A program made the position numbers and the translations under genes. A DNA stretch of 64,000 bases from assembly GCF_001640805.2 (NCBI RefSeq), contig NC_066850.1:10388510-10452509 (forward strand). The letters are read 5' to 3'. The stretch comes from Lates calcarifer (Eukaryota; Chordata; Actinopteri; Centropomidae). The notes beneath the pieces are model-generated. The model did not search any database, was not told where the DNA came from, and saw only the letters and a list, made by a program, of their open reading frames with translations. Below are positions 12,076 to 24,399 of this stretch, in pieces (the first letter of the stretch is position 1; each line of letters opens with the position of its first letter).

Positions 12076-15000
12076 GGTCTCTTTCATTTGTCTCTCTTAA
12101 AAGATTAATTAAATTGATATCTACTATTATACTAAGCAGTAAAATTTGATTATTTTTGTTCAATATGTGCAGCATATCTCATGGGTCTCTGTGTAATGCA
12201 ATGACCACATTGTTTCTGACTGTGTCATTTGACACACACTGGATGTGTCATAGAGGCTGAGGAACTACTAAAGTTATATTAGCTGGGATATATTGATTCC
12301 GCAAGTGACAAGCATCAATGCTGGTAAACAAGATAATGGTGGGGCAACTTTTGTGGAAATGCAGTATAATGTCATCCAGCCAGACCAGTGTTGCTCATAC
12401 TTGTGCAAACACAACTTTTGCAGGTTTCTTTCAAGGGTTGTAAAATGCTCTCTTTCAGTACTGTACGTCATTGTGCAGTGTTTTGGGATTTGATTGGCCG
12501 ACAGGTTTACTGGATTAAGATTAAGACAGGTCAGTGCATGTTGGAAATGTTTCAATTTGAGTGAAAGATTCCGGCTTTTCCCAAAGCTATATAACTTCCC
12601 TCCAAGAGCTAGAAAAAAGGGACATGGTCAAAAACACTCAAGTGATGTGAAAATTCACTTTACAGAGGTGCCAAGCTCTTTACACCTTTCTCATAGAGTG
12701 GACATGTCAGATACACGTTATCAATCAATACTCAGTCAGTTTAATTATGGGTCTGTCACACACGTTAGGTTTTTCTTGTGTGTTTTTTTTCCTCAAGCGT
12801 CGCCTGGCACAGCCTATTGTAAGTGGTTTCTAAACTTGCTGTCAAGATAATAATGAGAGTAACTTTTTGCTTTCCTCAGACTAGAGAAAAAGAAGTGTTG
12901 TCTGCATTTAAATTGGCATAATTACTTAGAATAATAATAAGACTCTGATTCCTTCAGAGTGCTGAACAGCAAGACATTAAATAGTAGAAAGAGAATATAA
13001 AGGGCAGTGTTTCATTTTATAGACACTGCAAATATTAGCATTTACAAGTGGGATAAAATATAACCAAACCGGGTAGGTGAAGAACTCCTTGTATTTCTCC
13101 AAATAATTATTTTTCTCTGAGGTTGGTTGGCAAAACCCTGCCTCTCTCAACCACTTGTAACACTCAGCAAATAATAAATGTTAGATAACCACTTCACTGG
13201 CTGATACTGTACAAGGCCCTGAGTCTGTGCTTTTGTGCTTTTCAGACCTTTAAGACAAAATAAAAAGCTTGTCAGATAGATGGTTCCCTCTTTTTTATCC
13301 TGCGTCCGTTTGATGGTGGGGCATGAAGAGGACATTTTGATCTCTCGTGAAGCATGACATGCAGCACAACTTCCTTTTGATCCATGATATTGGGTAGAAA
13401 CAGACAAAAGGGGGGGTGTTGCATTAGTTTCCTTGGCAATGAAAGCTGCCCACTCTCTGCATGCTAAACCCATATTTAGAGTGCAGTTGTATCTCTAGTT
13501 AGCAAGGGCTAATAGCTCCACGTGGTGATGCATGTAATTAAAGCTTTGTCATTTCCTGAATGCTTTTTTGTGCTGGATATTTAACACCACTGCTCGGGTT
13601 GGACTGGCCTTGCAGCTAGCGTCAACAACGCACATGCAGGATTAGTAATTATTTAGGGGGTAATTATCCATCCCAGTTTCAAATTGTCAACATTTAAGAT
13701 GTAAAACAAAGATGAGAGCTTCTTTCAACTTCTACTCTTTGAACAGATACCTTGTTTTGAATAATGGCACCTTGTAAGATTTTTAATTAGCCATCACCGG
13801 CTTATCAAAGAGCCTCAGTAAAGCCAAAATGATGAAAACTTCATTTTGTTTCTTCTTATTAAATCAAAACGATTCAGTACTTTCCATATCAAATCCTGGT
13901 CTTAAATATTAATTAAGATTTGTAATATAATAAAACTTCACAGATAAAGATATTGTTGTGTTACATAGATTCGCTTTATTATAGCTAGATTTTCCATGGC
14001 TCATTGGATACAGAGGGTCAAAAGTCAACTCATTAATGGTGAGGTAGTGGGGGCTGCTTCTATTCTAAGAACGATTACAGTTAAAGGGGTAAGTGGACAG
14101 ACAGTTATATAATGCCACTGCCCATTACAGCCTAGCAGTACTTTTATGGCTTTCTGTGTCTCTATTTTAAAAAGAAATCATGGCTCTCTGGCATGTGGTC
14201 ATGTGTATGGATTACATAACTCAAATATCAGATTCATGGTGTGTAACATTTCCAGCAAATATGCAAATTATATATGATTACAGAATCAGATTTGATCCCA
14301 TTGTAGAAATGGAAAGCAAAGACACAGAGCACAGACACATGCTAATTTTCAATCCAATTCCCGGGAGAGATGAAGCATTCTGTAATACTGTCTTGATAGG
14401 TCATCTTCATGGAGTGAATGTAAACCCCCACCCCACCCACCCGAAACATCTGTTCAGAGTCAGACGTAGCCATGTAGTTGCTTAATGATTCCTCTGTCTG
14501 GCAGAGTATCAGGAACTTGTCTACATCTCCACACTGGTCTGACATTAACAGTCTTCTCCTGTCTTGGTAATGCAGGGTGAATAATACCTAAGAGGTGAGG
14601 GGCTGGATTTTGCCTGGAGGGTGTTTAATAGAGGGATCAAAGACAAAACCTGCTATTTGATCTTTTCTGATGGCGTCAGGTTTTTAATGATGTATAGGTG
14701 GTTGATTTTGAATCAAGAAGCTGAGAATTTGAAGTCTCTTGCGCTTAATGCATATTTGTCTTTTCTGACAGAAAAAGTCTTGTTTTGATGGAAGTATTCT
14801 GAAATCTTCAAAATGAAACACCCAGCATGCATCTTGTTTAATTAATTTAGAGTACAAGCCATTCGTGCATCTAAAATATCAAGAGAACTCAAATGCGCTG
14901 CTGGAACCAGCCGTCACCATTACGAGCAGAGAGGAGATGAAAGGTTGTAAAGCTTGCTTCATGAGGCATTAGACAGAGGCGGCACGGAGGGGAAAACGTT

Positions 15001-17766
15001 TTGATGTAAGTGACTATAAATAGATGTTTTACCCCGTGGGTAAGAGTACAGGAATCCTCTCTCATTACTCCTCTTCCTTTAAGTGATATGTCTTGACAGA
15101 AAACATCCCTCTCATGAATTACCATGACGTGGATTCATACTTTGAATCTAAAAGTGTGAATGTTTTTAACTGTGGCATTCAGAATGCCCCTGAAGCACCA
15201 GTGTTGAAATTGTTGAATAATTATTTTCCCCACTCTGTATATCCATGTTCATTTTTTCTTTGATTGATATCACCAAATATATTAAATAGAGAAACTTCCA
15301 GATAATGTTACAATTCTTTAGGCTGATACTATGACTGACTAGTTTTAAGTATTGTTTCTGAAGAATCCTGATGTGTTCTTTGTTTTGATGTGGTCTGAAT
15401 ACTACAATACCCATGAGCCTCAGCCACCACTGGTATGGAGAAGAAGACAGTAAGAGGTGCAAATCAGCCTTGTTGCAAATTGTCAGTTTTCAATGTTTCT
15501 CCACAGAGAGAGAGGTCTAGGTGAGGACAGGGGATGTCAGGGAACAGTACAAAGCCAAAGTTAATCTGGGTTCTGTTTAGTTTGAGTGAGGATAGAGTAA
15601 TAAGTCACTCATGTCTGTGAAGAATCTCAGTCATGGACTTGACCTGAAACATCCTCAAGTATCTACAGCCAAGTCCAGCTACCCTAAACTCAACCATTCT
15701 TGGATAGTCACTCATGGCCATTTTCATTTCAACTCACTTCCAGAAATAGTTTGGTATTTACTACCCCCACAATTGTCATTACACAGTATTCTCTGAAAAG
15801 AGCAGGTCAGCCTGTGTTCTGCTTTTTACATTTGAGGGTCAACGAACAAAATATACCTTGGAGACTTGGCTGTTTCTTCATGGTTGAGGAGGAGCTGCAG
15901 AATTCAGTATAACCTTTGAACTCCAAAGGAACGTGTACATGCTAGTTTGTGTGTACCTTTTTAAGACTGTGTGTTTAATTTTAAGAACGTTTAAGGAAGC
16001 ATTCAAATGACAGACAAGATATGTTTCATCACATCACATAAATGCCTTTGCATCCAACTGTTTCTGTTCAGATTATAAGACATTAATCCCAGAGAGAATC
16101 CTCAAACAGCCAGAGATAAAGACTAAAGCTTGTTAAGGCCTCTTAAAGATTTTCTCTCCTATCAGATCGTCCCTGCTGCTCCATTTACCTCTGACACCTT
16201 CTGACTCAGACTCGTATTAAACCCCTGTTACAAAATTAGACTGAGATCGGTAATTAAGTCATTGTGAACATCACTGAGATGGGAAACAAGAGGTTTCACT
16301 GTGGCTCCAACAGGTGTGATCAGCGGTACTATCATCAGTGCCGTCACAGTGGTGGGAAGACGTGGTAATAACAGATTGGGAGGAGACGGTTCTGCACGAT
16401 CAGGCCACTCCAGCTGCTCTGCTGATTTACATGTTGAGCAGAGGTGGAGAAGTCGACATGAATCACAGAAGAGACAGAGAGGACACTGTGGAGGACGTGA
16501 GCTTGAATCTAAATACAACCGTTAATCAGACGCTGCTCATGCCATCACAGGTATGGCTCATCCAGCGAGCGGTACAGCGATTCATAACCGAAGGCTTGTC
16601 CAATGTACTGAAAAGGTGGGCCAGCACATACAGGGAAACATTTGCCAGCAAAACACATGAATACAGATAGATAGAAAGACATCAAATTTCTTCCACTGAC
16701 TAAACAAACAACCAGGGCGCGCAGACAAATAAATGCACAAAAGTATTGTCTTCAAGAGTTCTCTTCTGCATGCTCAGTCAGTATTACGCTCACAAAACCA
16801 ACTTTTAATGACATTTAAGATACATTCCCTCACTCACAATGCCAGACTATTTGTAATCACAAAACTACAACAGATATTACTTGAATTTAAAAGACTACAC
16901 CAACACTAGTAGCTCTGAGTGGACATAAAACCTGAAAACTAGTTGAGGTGGGGGGCATTCAAAAGTTGTAGAGATATTTAACTTTGGAGCAAGGAGTCAT
17001 GATGCTAGCAAAGCTTGTTTGATGAATTGATGAACTAGAGTTAGAAATCAATATGATATTTACACAAGAGCAGTCTATCAAAACACTCTGGAGTCATATC
17101 AGGTCCACAACTGGACAAACAACTCTTGAGACTTGTCAAATCAAAGAGTGGAGTTACTCCTAACAATGACAGAGGCTTGTTTGTTGTTTCAAGCATTCAG
17201 TTTTATTTTATAACCACATCTAGCACATGTATGTTAGCTGTCATTTCCCAACATGTCTACCTCTCTTCTGATGAGGGAAAAACAAGCCTTTGGCAAATTA
17301 AACCTTGATAAAAAAAAAAAAAATCTGTGCTTTCTAATACTGGAAAAAACTGTATGTGGAACACTTTGGGTCGAAAGCACTATGTAGCATCAAGAATGAA
17401 TTTCAATATCACATCAAATCCATGCACTGACACTGACAGGATGTTCAACACTGTCTACACCTCGATATAAACTCTGTCACAACACATCCTGGAAACACAT
17501 GATGAACCACACAGTATTTCTCAGTCATCGTCTCAGTCGGGAGCCTGTGCTAACAGCAGCCAGCAGATGTGTGATGTTAGTCTTGTCTTTGAGCTTTTTT
17601 TTTCCATGAATGAACAGCCTGAGCTCCTACACTCCACTGGTGAGTCATAGTTTTGACCTGTGTCCTTACAATGTGTTTGTGGGCGCCGCCGACAGGGAGC
17701 CATTGGGTAACTGCAAGGGTTTATATTTATAGTGTTTCCCCGCGATACATGACGACACAAGAGCAT

Positions 17767-17805
17767 CACACACACACATGCATGCACACACAAACACACA
17801 CACAC
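17767..17805. repeat. CA-rich microsatellite
   Basis: An interrupted (CA)n tract with an ATGCATG interruption. Simple repeat with no other signal. Confidence 0.85.
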
Positions 17806-18728
17806 AATGAGGGGTGAAGCCAGCAGGACTAGCAGCCAGCAAATGCAGTCGTTTCCTTTCATTAGTGAGGAGCTCTAAGAACCACATACATTTCTGGAAC
17901 TGAACAACTTGGAGTGACCAAAAAAGTCAGAGAGGCACAGAGTAATCATGAATTTTGTCATATAACAGTATAATAAACATTTTTAATTAGCTGTAGTAGC
18001 GAGCAGAGCATAGACAGCATCTTCAGATTAAGCCACTTGATAGCTGAGCCTCCACTTGAGAGGGCTTGTTTAAGTATCACAGCAATTAAATCTCCACTGT
18101 TACTATTCTCATCTGCCAGACTGATAGCTACGTTCCAGCATAGACACTGAGGCTATGTACTCATGAACTCACTTTCAAAAGGCTGCAATGAGGTGCTGAT
18201 AGGATGCATGGCGACCTCACAGCTTTACATGGCCAGAGGGATCGGGGCTTGAAAACTTGCAGGATGCTGAGGAGGTGTGGAGATTAATGCCCTGTCGGAT
18301 AGGCTAAATCTCCTTTATACCTCTGGCCGCTACCAACTCCCACCTCAATTTAGAGTAGGTTGGAGATAAGCCCAAACGGCACTGTCTCCAGGGCAGACTA
18401 ATTTATCCACAGGCTAAAGGCATCCAGAGAGCTGCAGCTTGAGCATTTCTCTCAGCTGCTTTCCCCACTGGCATTCTGTGTGCATGTGTTTATAATAGGA
18501 CAACACAGTGAAGTCTGTATGTCATTAAAAAAAAAAAAAACAATTAAAAACACCTGACAGAACTGAATTCACTCCCAATTTAATAAGGTGCCACGTGGCA
18601 AAAATCACCTCTTGGGTTAAATCATGATTATTACTTAAGTACCCAGTTCTCTGCCTTAATCAATATAATAATGCAACAAAAGCTACTTCAGCTAACTGAA
18701 GTGATTAATGCACCAATTTGCATCCAGC

Positions 18729-19226
18729 CAGTGGTAGAAGTATTCATATTCTGTTATTCCATTATTCTGTTATTAAGTAAAAGGGGTAACTGCAAACTAT
18801 AAAACTATTCCATTAAAAGTAAAAGCCCTACACTCATAATTTTACTTGAGTAAAAGTACAATAGTACTACTAGTAAAATATATATAGATCTAATTTGAGG
18901 ACTTCTCTGTTTTATATCATTATAAAGTGAAGTGATTGAGATTTTTATAGAATAAAGAATAAATCCAAAGAACACTCAATAATCAATACTGAAAATATCC
19001 ATTAGCTGCAGCCCTAGTTTAATCTTTGACAACAGGTTATGTTTTATAATCTCACTGTATGTTTATGCACCTTGTAACAGCTGACGTGGAGTAAAGACTA
19101 CAATATTTGTGTTGAGTATCAGTGTAAGCCGCATCAAACAGAAATACTCATGTGATATACAAGTACCTCAAAACTGTACAAAAATACAGTACCTGAATTA
19201 ATGTACTTGGTTAGTTTCCACCTTTG
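18729..19226. mobile_element. hAT-like non-autonomous element
   Basis: The left end is CAGTGGTAGAAGTATTCATA. The right end, reverse-complemented, is CAAAGGTGGAAACTAACC. Inside are AAGTAAAAGCCCTACACTC, TTTTACTTGAGTAAAAGTAC, CAAGTACCTCAAAACTGTAC and AGTACCTGAATTAATGTACT. These are the signature phrases of a very common teleost MITE with CAGTGGTGGAAA termini. The copy is old; no 8-bp target duplication is visible at the boundaries chosen. It contains no coding sequence. Confidence 0.75.
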
Positions 19227-20955
19227 ATTTAAGACTGCATGCTGTCATCATATAATATTTCTCCTCCTTGGACAACTTGTATCTCTTAATTTATAGTTTA
19301 AATTTTAGGCTGATACAAACTTTGACAAGTGAAGTATTTCAGAATAAAACCTCCCCTGCCTGTCTGAAATCTGTCTGGGAAAATATGTCAAACTATTGTT
19401 GTCGCTCTGTTATGTTTTGACCAATTTCATCATATCATAAAAGAGATTTCTCTTTGCTGTCAGTGGATGTTCAAAGGTTCTTTGCACCAACAAAACAAAA
19501 CAGAAATGTTTAATAAAAATGTAAAACTGTGGTGCACACAGGGGTCTGCTGCTTTATCATGAAGCTGCGACATGAAAATGTGTTTTTATCTCTCATAATG
19601 CTTTCCAACAGGGATAATCGAATTTAACTCTCATTAAAGAAATTTGTAAATAATTAATAGGAGCCCTGAACAACTATATCACACAGGCTCGTGACAGCCA
19701 TTATGCGGATACCGTGGAGTAAAATACTCACAGAGGCACACAGGCATATGGGAAATTTGAATCAATGAATCAAGAAAGCCATCCTTTTCATTGTTTTGTT
19801 CCTCCACAGCTTATTTGCACATAGACAGTCGGCTTGACCAGCTGCTGCTGATATTCTGTTTAGAGTCTTATATGTGTTCAGATATTTACATAACCTATTT
19901 TTGTAATTAGGTCTTCACTGGGACAGAATCAGCTAATTAAACCACAGATGGAAAACACTGATCCAAGGAGTCAGTTGCCAGTTACCTCCTTCCTTCCTCC
20001 ATGACCAAGAAACTGTAACTTCAGCCACTTGGTGCTACATATAACACACACTTGTTGACAATGAGTTGTTGAACCTATTACTGCATGATTACCAGAAAAT
20101 TATATATAAATCTAATGTTCACATCCACCTTTGACACTCTCATGTTTGCTTATGTGTGTTCATTTCCATTATAGCAGCCTACGGTCAAATCATTGTTCAA
20201 AAAAATCCTATTTGTTTCATTTTATTCTTCGGACCCTTTACAGAAAATGTAAACATAAATACAATAATTTGCTGTTTTTGCTGTGGCGCTCTTACATCTG
20301 CCGTAGCCTTTATTATAGTAGCCTAAAAGCCTCTTATGTTTGAGTTGACTTTCAGTTCATCGCTGCAGAATGGTGTATTTGCACCTCTGCCACCTACTTG
20401 AGGCAGTTCTCATGTACAAAAAAGCACTTTAATGTGTGCTGCAGCCAAACTCTTGCTGTCATAAAGATCTCTTTGGAGTGTGCTCACATCCTCAAGCGCC
20501 TGGAAAAGGGACTCAAGGCTAAACAGTAAGACAAAAGTTGTGTTTGCTCAAAGTGTTGCTAAGTAGTATCATGTCATTATGCCTATTATGTGTACGACAG
20601 CTGCTGACAGACTTCAAGCAATCCACTTGTTTAAAAAAAAACCCATCATCATCAGAAATTTAGACAAGGAGATTTGACATCTTATTTGATAGTAAAATCA
20701 TCAGAAAGTCGCACTGCTGACAGAACAAACACTCTACAATGTATGACAACACACAACAATGAATACAGGTGCAGATCAGAATCTCTCTAATTAAAAGACA
20801 GACAACCAAACCAGATAATAAGATCCTGGTCACTGTTGAAAGTGTGGCTCAGGAACTGTCAATCACACAGCGCTTACGTTATTCTCTGGTCTCTGCTGGG
20901 TACTAATGAGCAGACAACGCCCCCCTGATGACCCTGTAGCTGCTGCTCCTGGTGT

Positions 20956-20983
20956 ACACACACATATACACACACACACACAC
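20956..20983. repeat. CA microsatellite
   Basis: A (CA)n tract with one ATATA interruption. Confidence 0.85.
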
Positions 20984-23098
20984 CGCCTTTTCAATATGAG
21001 TGGTCAAGTTTCATCATAAGGTGCTCGCTTCCTTTCAGACTCAAACAGGATCCATCACAACTGGGAGAGAAACTGAGCCCTGCACCAACTCGTTATCAGA
21101 TTAACTTCAGGAGCAGAGTTTTGGGAACATCTTGTTTCCCCTGGTGCAACATGGGTAGGCGATTGATGCATTGATGGCATTTTTCACACCAGCATCAATA
21201 CAGATCCCCACCCCCCCCACCCTCGACACACCTTCAAGTGCAGAGACCTGATTACATGAGGCGGCCTCTCCCTGTCTCTATGGTAACCTGTTGACATACT
21301 ACTGTGTCTGGAAGGGGTTTTAATGGCTTGTCAAGCGGTAAGGCATCAACAGTCCGAGCCTGGGAGACAATCAAAAACGGCAGGGGAGAGAAATTTCCCC
21401 CCGTACCTTAGGTCTGACATATGTTTCAGTGCAGTTCACTGACGGAGTGATGCTAGGGGGGCATCTCTGTTGTGCACTGAGAAAGTCTGTCTCTGTGTAC
21501 TAAAAGGGGTGAACTGTATTCAGGATGAAAGACAATAAGTCTGTACCCACTAATTTTGGGCTTTTATTTAGTTAGATTGGTTTTACTTTGTGGATATCAA
21601 GACTTTCCTTTAAGTCTAAAACTAAATACAACCACTTAACTGATGTATAAAAACTTGGCTGCCTGAGTTAATTGTATAAATTCACAAATAAAAAAAATAT
21701 GTATTGCACATTCATGCACAAACATATACATGTGTAATCCACCTTTCCCAGAGGTGTCTGTTTTAAAAGCTATATGCTACAAACTAGTGTTGTAGTGCCA
21801 CCAAGAGGAGATAACAGTTCACTACTCTACACTTTGACATTCAAACGAAGAGAGGAGGATGATATTTTCAGACACAAACTGAATGGATGTCAATGCAAAT
21901 CATGCCATGTGTGGTGATTCAGATCACTGCAGTGTGGCTTTAAGCATTTGCACGAACATATTGGATTAAATCTGCATAGGAATTGGGCTTTTTAAAGCAG
22001 ATTTGATTATTTTATGGCATATCTGCCTTTATTCATTAGTTGAGAGTAAAGACAAAAGGGATGACATGGTATACATCCTGTAATCACTGCTAATATATTC
22101 TAATCATTTATGAAATGAGGGCAGGGCAGTCAATCCCTGAATTTTTAAGTTAAGTTTAAGTGTTTTTCAAAACTAAAAAGTAGAGATTAAGATCATTTTG
22201 ATACCAAAAATAAGGGCTTAAAAGTTAGATTCAGAATAGATTTAACATGAAAGTTAAGAAAAATCTTAACAAGGAAACTGTGATAGAACAAGTGAGGGAT
22301 GAGGAAAATACTGCTCATGTATTATAATTATAAATGATGACTGATGAATGATTGGTGTTGATTGGTGATTAAATAAAGTCTTTGTAAAGTGATCTTTCTA
22401 GCTTTTCTTGTGACCTTTCATTTGCAACAAATTCTTGATTTGACTGATGAAATCAGGGGTTGGAAAACAGAAATTTTGTCAGCAATTCCTATGCTCTCTG
22501 TCTTTACGCAGATTGAACTGAGCCCTTTTCATTTCAGTACGATATCTTTAAGACATCACCTCTCTGTGAAGTTTCTTCCACTCTGTGAACTCTTAGGGTG
22601 GTGCGCTCATCCTGAGCTTGAAAGAATTAAAATTAGCTACGTAAAAACTCAGCTGTGCAACACCTGTTAGACTTTTCAACCACTGAACACAACCCCACCC
22701 ATGCTACTCTTAACCAGTCACTCAGTTAAGTATTACTTTTCAAAAAACAATGACATGGTTCAAGAGGTTTCCTGGGTGAGGAGGTAACAGCAGAGTAATC
22801 ACAAAGAGAGTTTAGAGTTACAATAAACCATACCATGAAATACGGCGGTTCTTTGCACAAGTACGAAAAGAGTGTTACTTGAAATTAAAATCAGCGTTGA
22901 TTTATTGGAAACAAATGCATTACTGGCATCTTATTTGAAGACTTTAAATCTTTCATCACATATTTCATAATAAATGTGGGTGCATAAAACTACTTATGAA
23001 CAACTGCACTGGTGAAAATACTGTTAATATGCGAGAGTAAAATAAATCACAAAGTATACTCTGGAAGAGCAGTAAAATGACACCAACACACATTCAAA

Positions 23099-23355
23099 TT
23101 TAATAAACTCTTGAATGACATAGCATGTGAGCAGATGAACTGGTAAATAAAGTTAATTATTTTATCTCAACAGAACAATCACAGATGATCATTCAGTATT
23201 TTTTTGTTTCATTAACTTAATTTCATTCACTTCAGTCCCCCCAGGGACCCTGAAAAACACCCAATCCCTGGGATAGCTTTTGTGATACAAGTTGTAAATA
23301 GGAGACAAATAGTCCAGAAATGACTTAGCAGTCAGGTTGTCATGGATTCTGACCC
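23099..23355 (-). other. Probable troponin T 3' UTR
   Basis: Non-coding sequence after the stop. An ATTAAA polyadenylation-type hexamer is at 23104-23099 on the minus strand, and a canonical AATAAA lies further on at 22906-22901. Either could end the transcript. Confidence 0.35.
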
Positions 23356-24207
23356 TCACTTCCAGGAGCCAGACTTGCCCTTGGCACCTCTGGGGGTCTT
23401 AGACGCTTTGGAGCCCCTCTGATGGTCGCTGACTCGGTTTCGGAGCACGTAGATGTCGTACTTCTGCCTCTTGAGCTTTTCGGCCAGCTCAAACTTCTCA
23501 GCGTGCAGCTGGTGGAGCCACTGCCAGAGGTCCTGCGCCTTCTCCGCCAGCTTCTCCTGGTTCAGGTGGTCGATGTTGAGTGGCTTCCTGCGCTCCATCA
23601 AGGCCTTCTTCTTCTCCTCCCGCGCTGTCAGCTTCTTGCCCTTCTTCTGGTCCACCTTCTGCAGGTAGCCACCGAATGACTTGTTGGTGAATATCTTCTT
23701 CTTCTTGGCTTCCTCCTCAGCACGCAGTTTGGCCGCCTCCTCCTCGCGCCTTGACCTCTCCTCGGCCAGCCGTGCTTGGCGCTCGCGCTCCTGCTCTGCT
23801 CGGACACGCTGCTGTTCAGCTCTGTCAGAGCGACGGCGCTCGATGCGGTTACGCAGCGCTATCAGCTCCTCTTCCTCCTTCTGACGGCTGGAGAAGTGCA
23901 GCTCGATCAGCGTCTGGAGGTCGTTGAAATCCTTTTCCAGTCTCTTGCGGTGGAGATCATCAAAATCCACCTTCTCACCATCAGGGAGCTTTGGAGGAGC
24001 AATATTTGGCACGTAAGTTGTCTTAGGTCGCCATTTAGACTCTTCCTCATGCTCAGTCTCCTCTGCATGCTCTTCTTTCTTTTCTGCTTCATCATCCCCC
24101 TGCTCCTCTTCCTCTTCAACCTCTCCTTCTTCTTTATTCACCTCCTCATCCTGTTCCTCTTCCTCCTCCTGCTCATACTCCTCCACAATCTCCTCATTGT
24201 CAGACAT
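23356..24207 (-). CDS. Troponin T, intronless gene
   Basis: Troponin T anchors the troponin complex to tropomyosin on the thin filament of striated muscle. One uninterrupted frame of 283 codons runs from ATG at 24207-24205 to TGA at 23358-23356. It begins [20 protein letters not shown], the typical start and acidic hypervariable region (about residues 1-60). Then come [20 protein letters not shown] and [12 protein letters not shown] (tropomyosin-binding part), a charged helix rich in R, E and A, the [14 protein letters not shown] motif, [16 protein letters not shown], the coiled-coil that pairs with troponin I ([21 protein letters not shown]), and a C-terminus ending SGSWK. All expected parts are present, so it looks functional. 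Ordinary vertebrate TNNT genes have many exons; an intronless TnT is known in teleosts and this fits it. Symbol is left blank because the paralogue (a tnnt2c/d/e-type name) cannot be settled here. The frame stays open 51 codons further upstream, but MSDNEE is the conserved start. Confidence 0.93.
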   Translation of the reverse strand: MSDNEEIVEEYEQEEEEEQDEEVNKEEGEVEEEEEQGDDEAEKKEEHAEETEHEEESKWRPKTTYVPNIAPPKLPDGEKVDFDDLHRKRLEKDFNDLQTLIELHFSSRQKEEEELIALRNRIERRRSDRAEQQRVRAEQERERQARLAEERSRREEEAAKLRAEEEAKKKKIFTNKSFGGYLQKVDQKKGKKLTAREEKKKALMERRKPLNIDHLNQEKLAEKAQDLWQWLHQLHAEKFELAEKLKRQKYDIYVLRNRVSDHQRGSKASKTPRGAKGKSGSWK

Positions 24208-24325
24208 GATGGTACCTCTGAGGCTATCCGGGGGAAGAGAAAGCGGGATGAACACCAAGACCAGCTGGTGTCTCACACAGCAGAGATCACTGGGGTCTCG
24301 GATGTGAAGCCTGTGGGTTTTTAAG
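24208..24325 (-). promoter_or_regulatory. Probable troponin T core promoter and short 5' UTR
   Basis: On the minus strand a TATA-like CTTAAAAA lies at 24325-24318, about 110 bases before the ATG. This would place transcription start near 24290 and give a 5' UTR of about 80 bases. A CAGCTG E-box lies near 24260. A pyrimidine-rich stretch followed by AG (CTTTCTCTTCCCCCGGATAG, ending near 24226) could instead be a splice acceptor of a 5' UTR intron, but I see no strong donor nearby. Inferred from motifs only. Confidence 0.4.
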
Positions 24326-24399
24326 GGTTTGCCTTTGCCATGTGACCAAAGGCTGACCAAAGTGTCCAGAGTGTGGGTCAGCAGCAGGGCGGATTTTGA

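Larger units (their letters stand above)
9633..23098. other. Gene-poor interval between syt10 and troponin T
   Basis: I find no convincing exon on either strand over about 13 kb. The open frames here are short, lack family resemblance and are not flanked by usable splice sites. Contents that can be named are listed separately: a TTAA-flanked MITE, a LINE-type 3' end relic, a hAT-like MITE and two CA microsatellites. The phrase CTACAATACCCATGAGCCTC near 15402 resembles part of another common fish repeat. TAATTA-rich stretches at 13.6-14.9 kb could be conserved non-coding elements, but alignment would be needed to show that. Confidence 0.6.

Noticed and set aside
14180..14485. 101-codon frame in the gene-poor interval
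   Set aside because: No splice context, no domain and no conserved-looking composition.
24208..24360. 51-codon in-frame extension upstream of the troponin T ATG
   Set aside because: The extension resembles no troponin T, overlaps the TATA-like motif and presumed UTR, and the conserved MSDNEE start is downstream.
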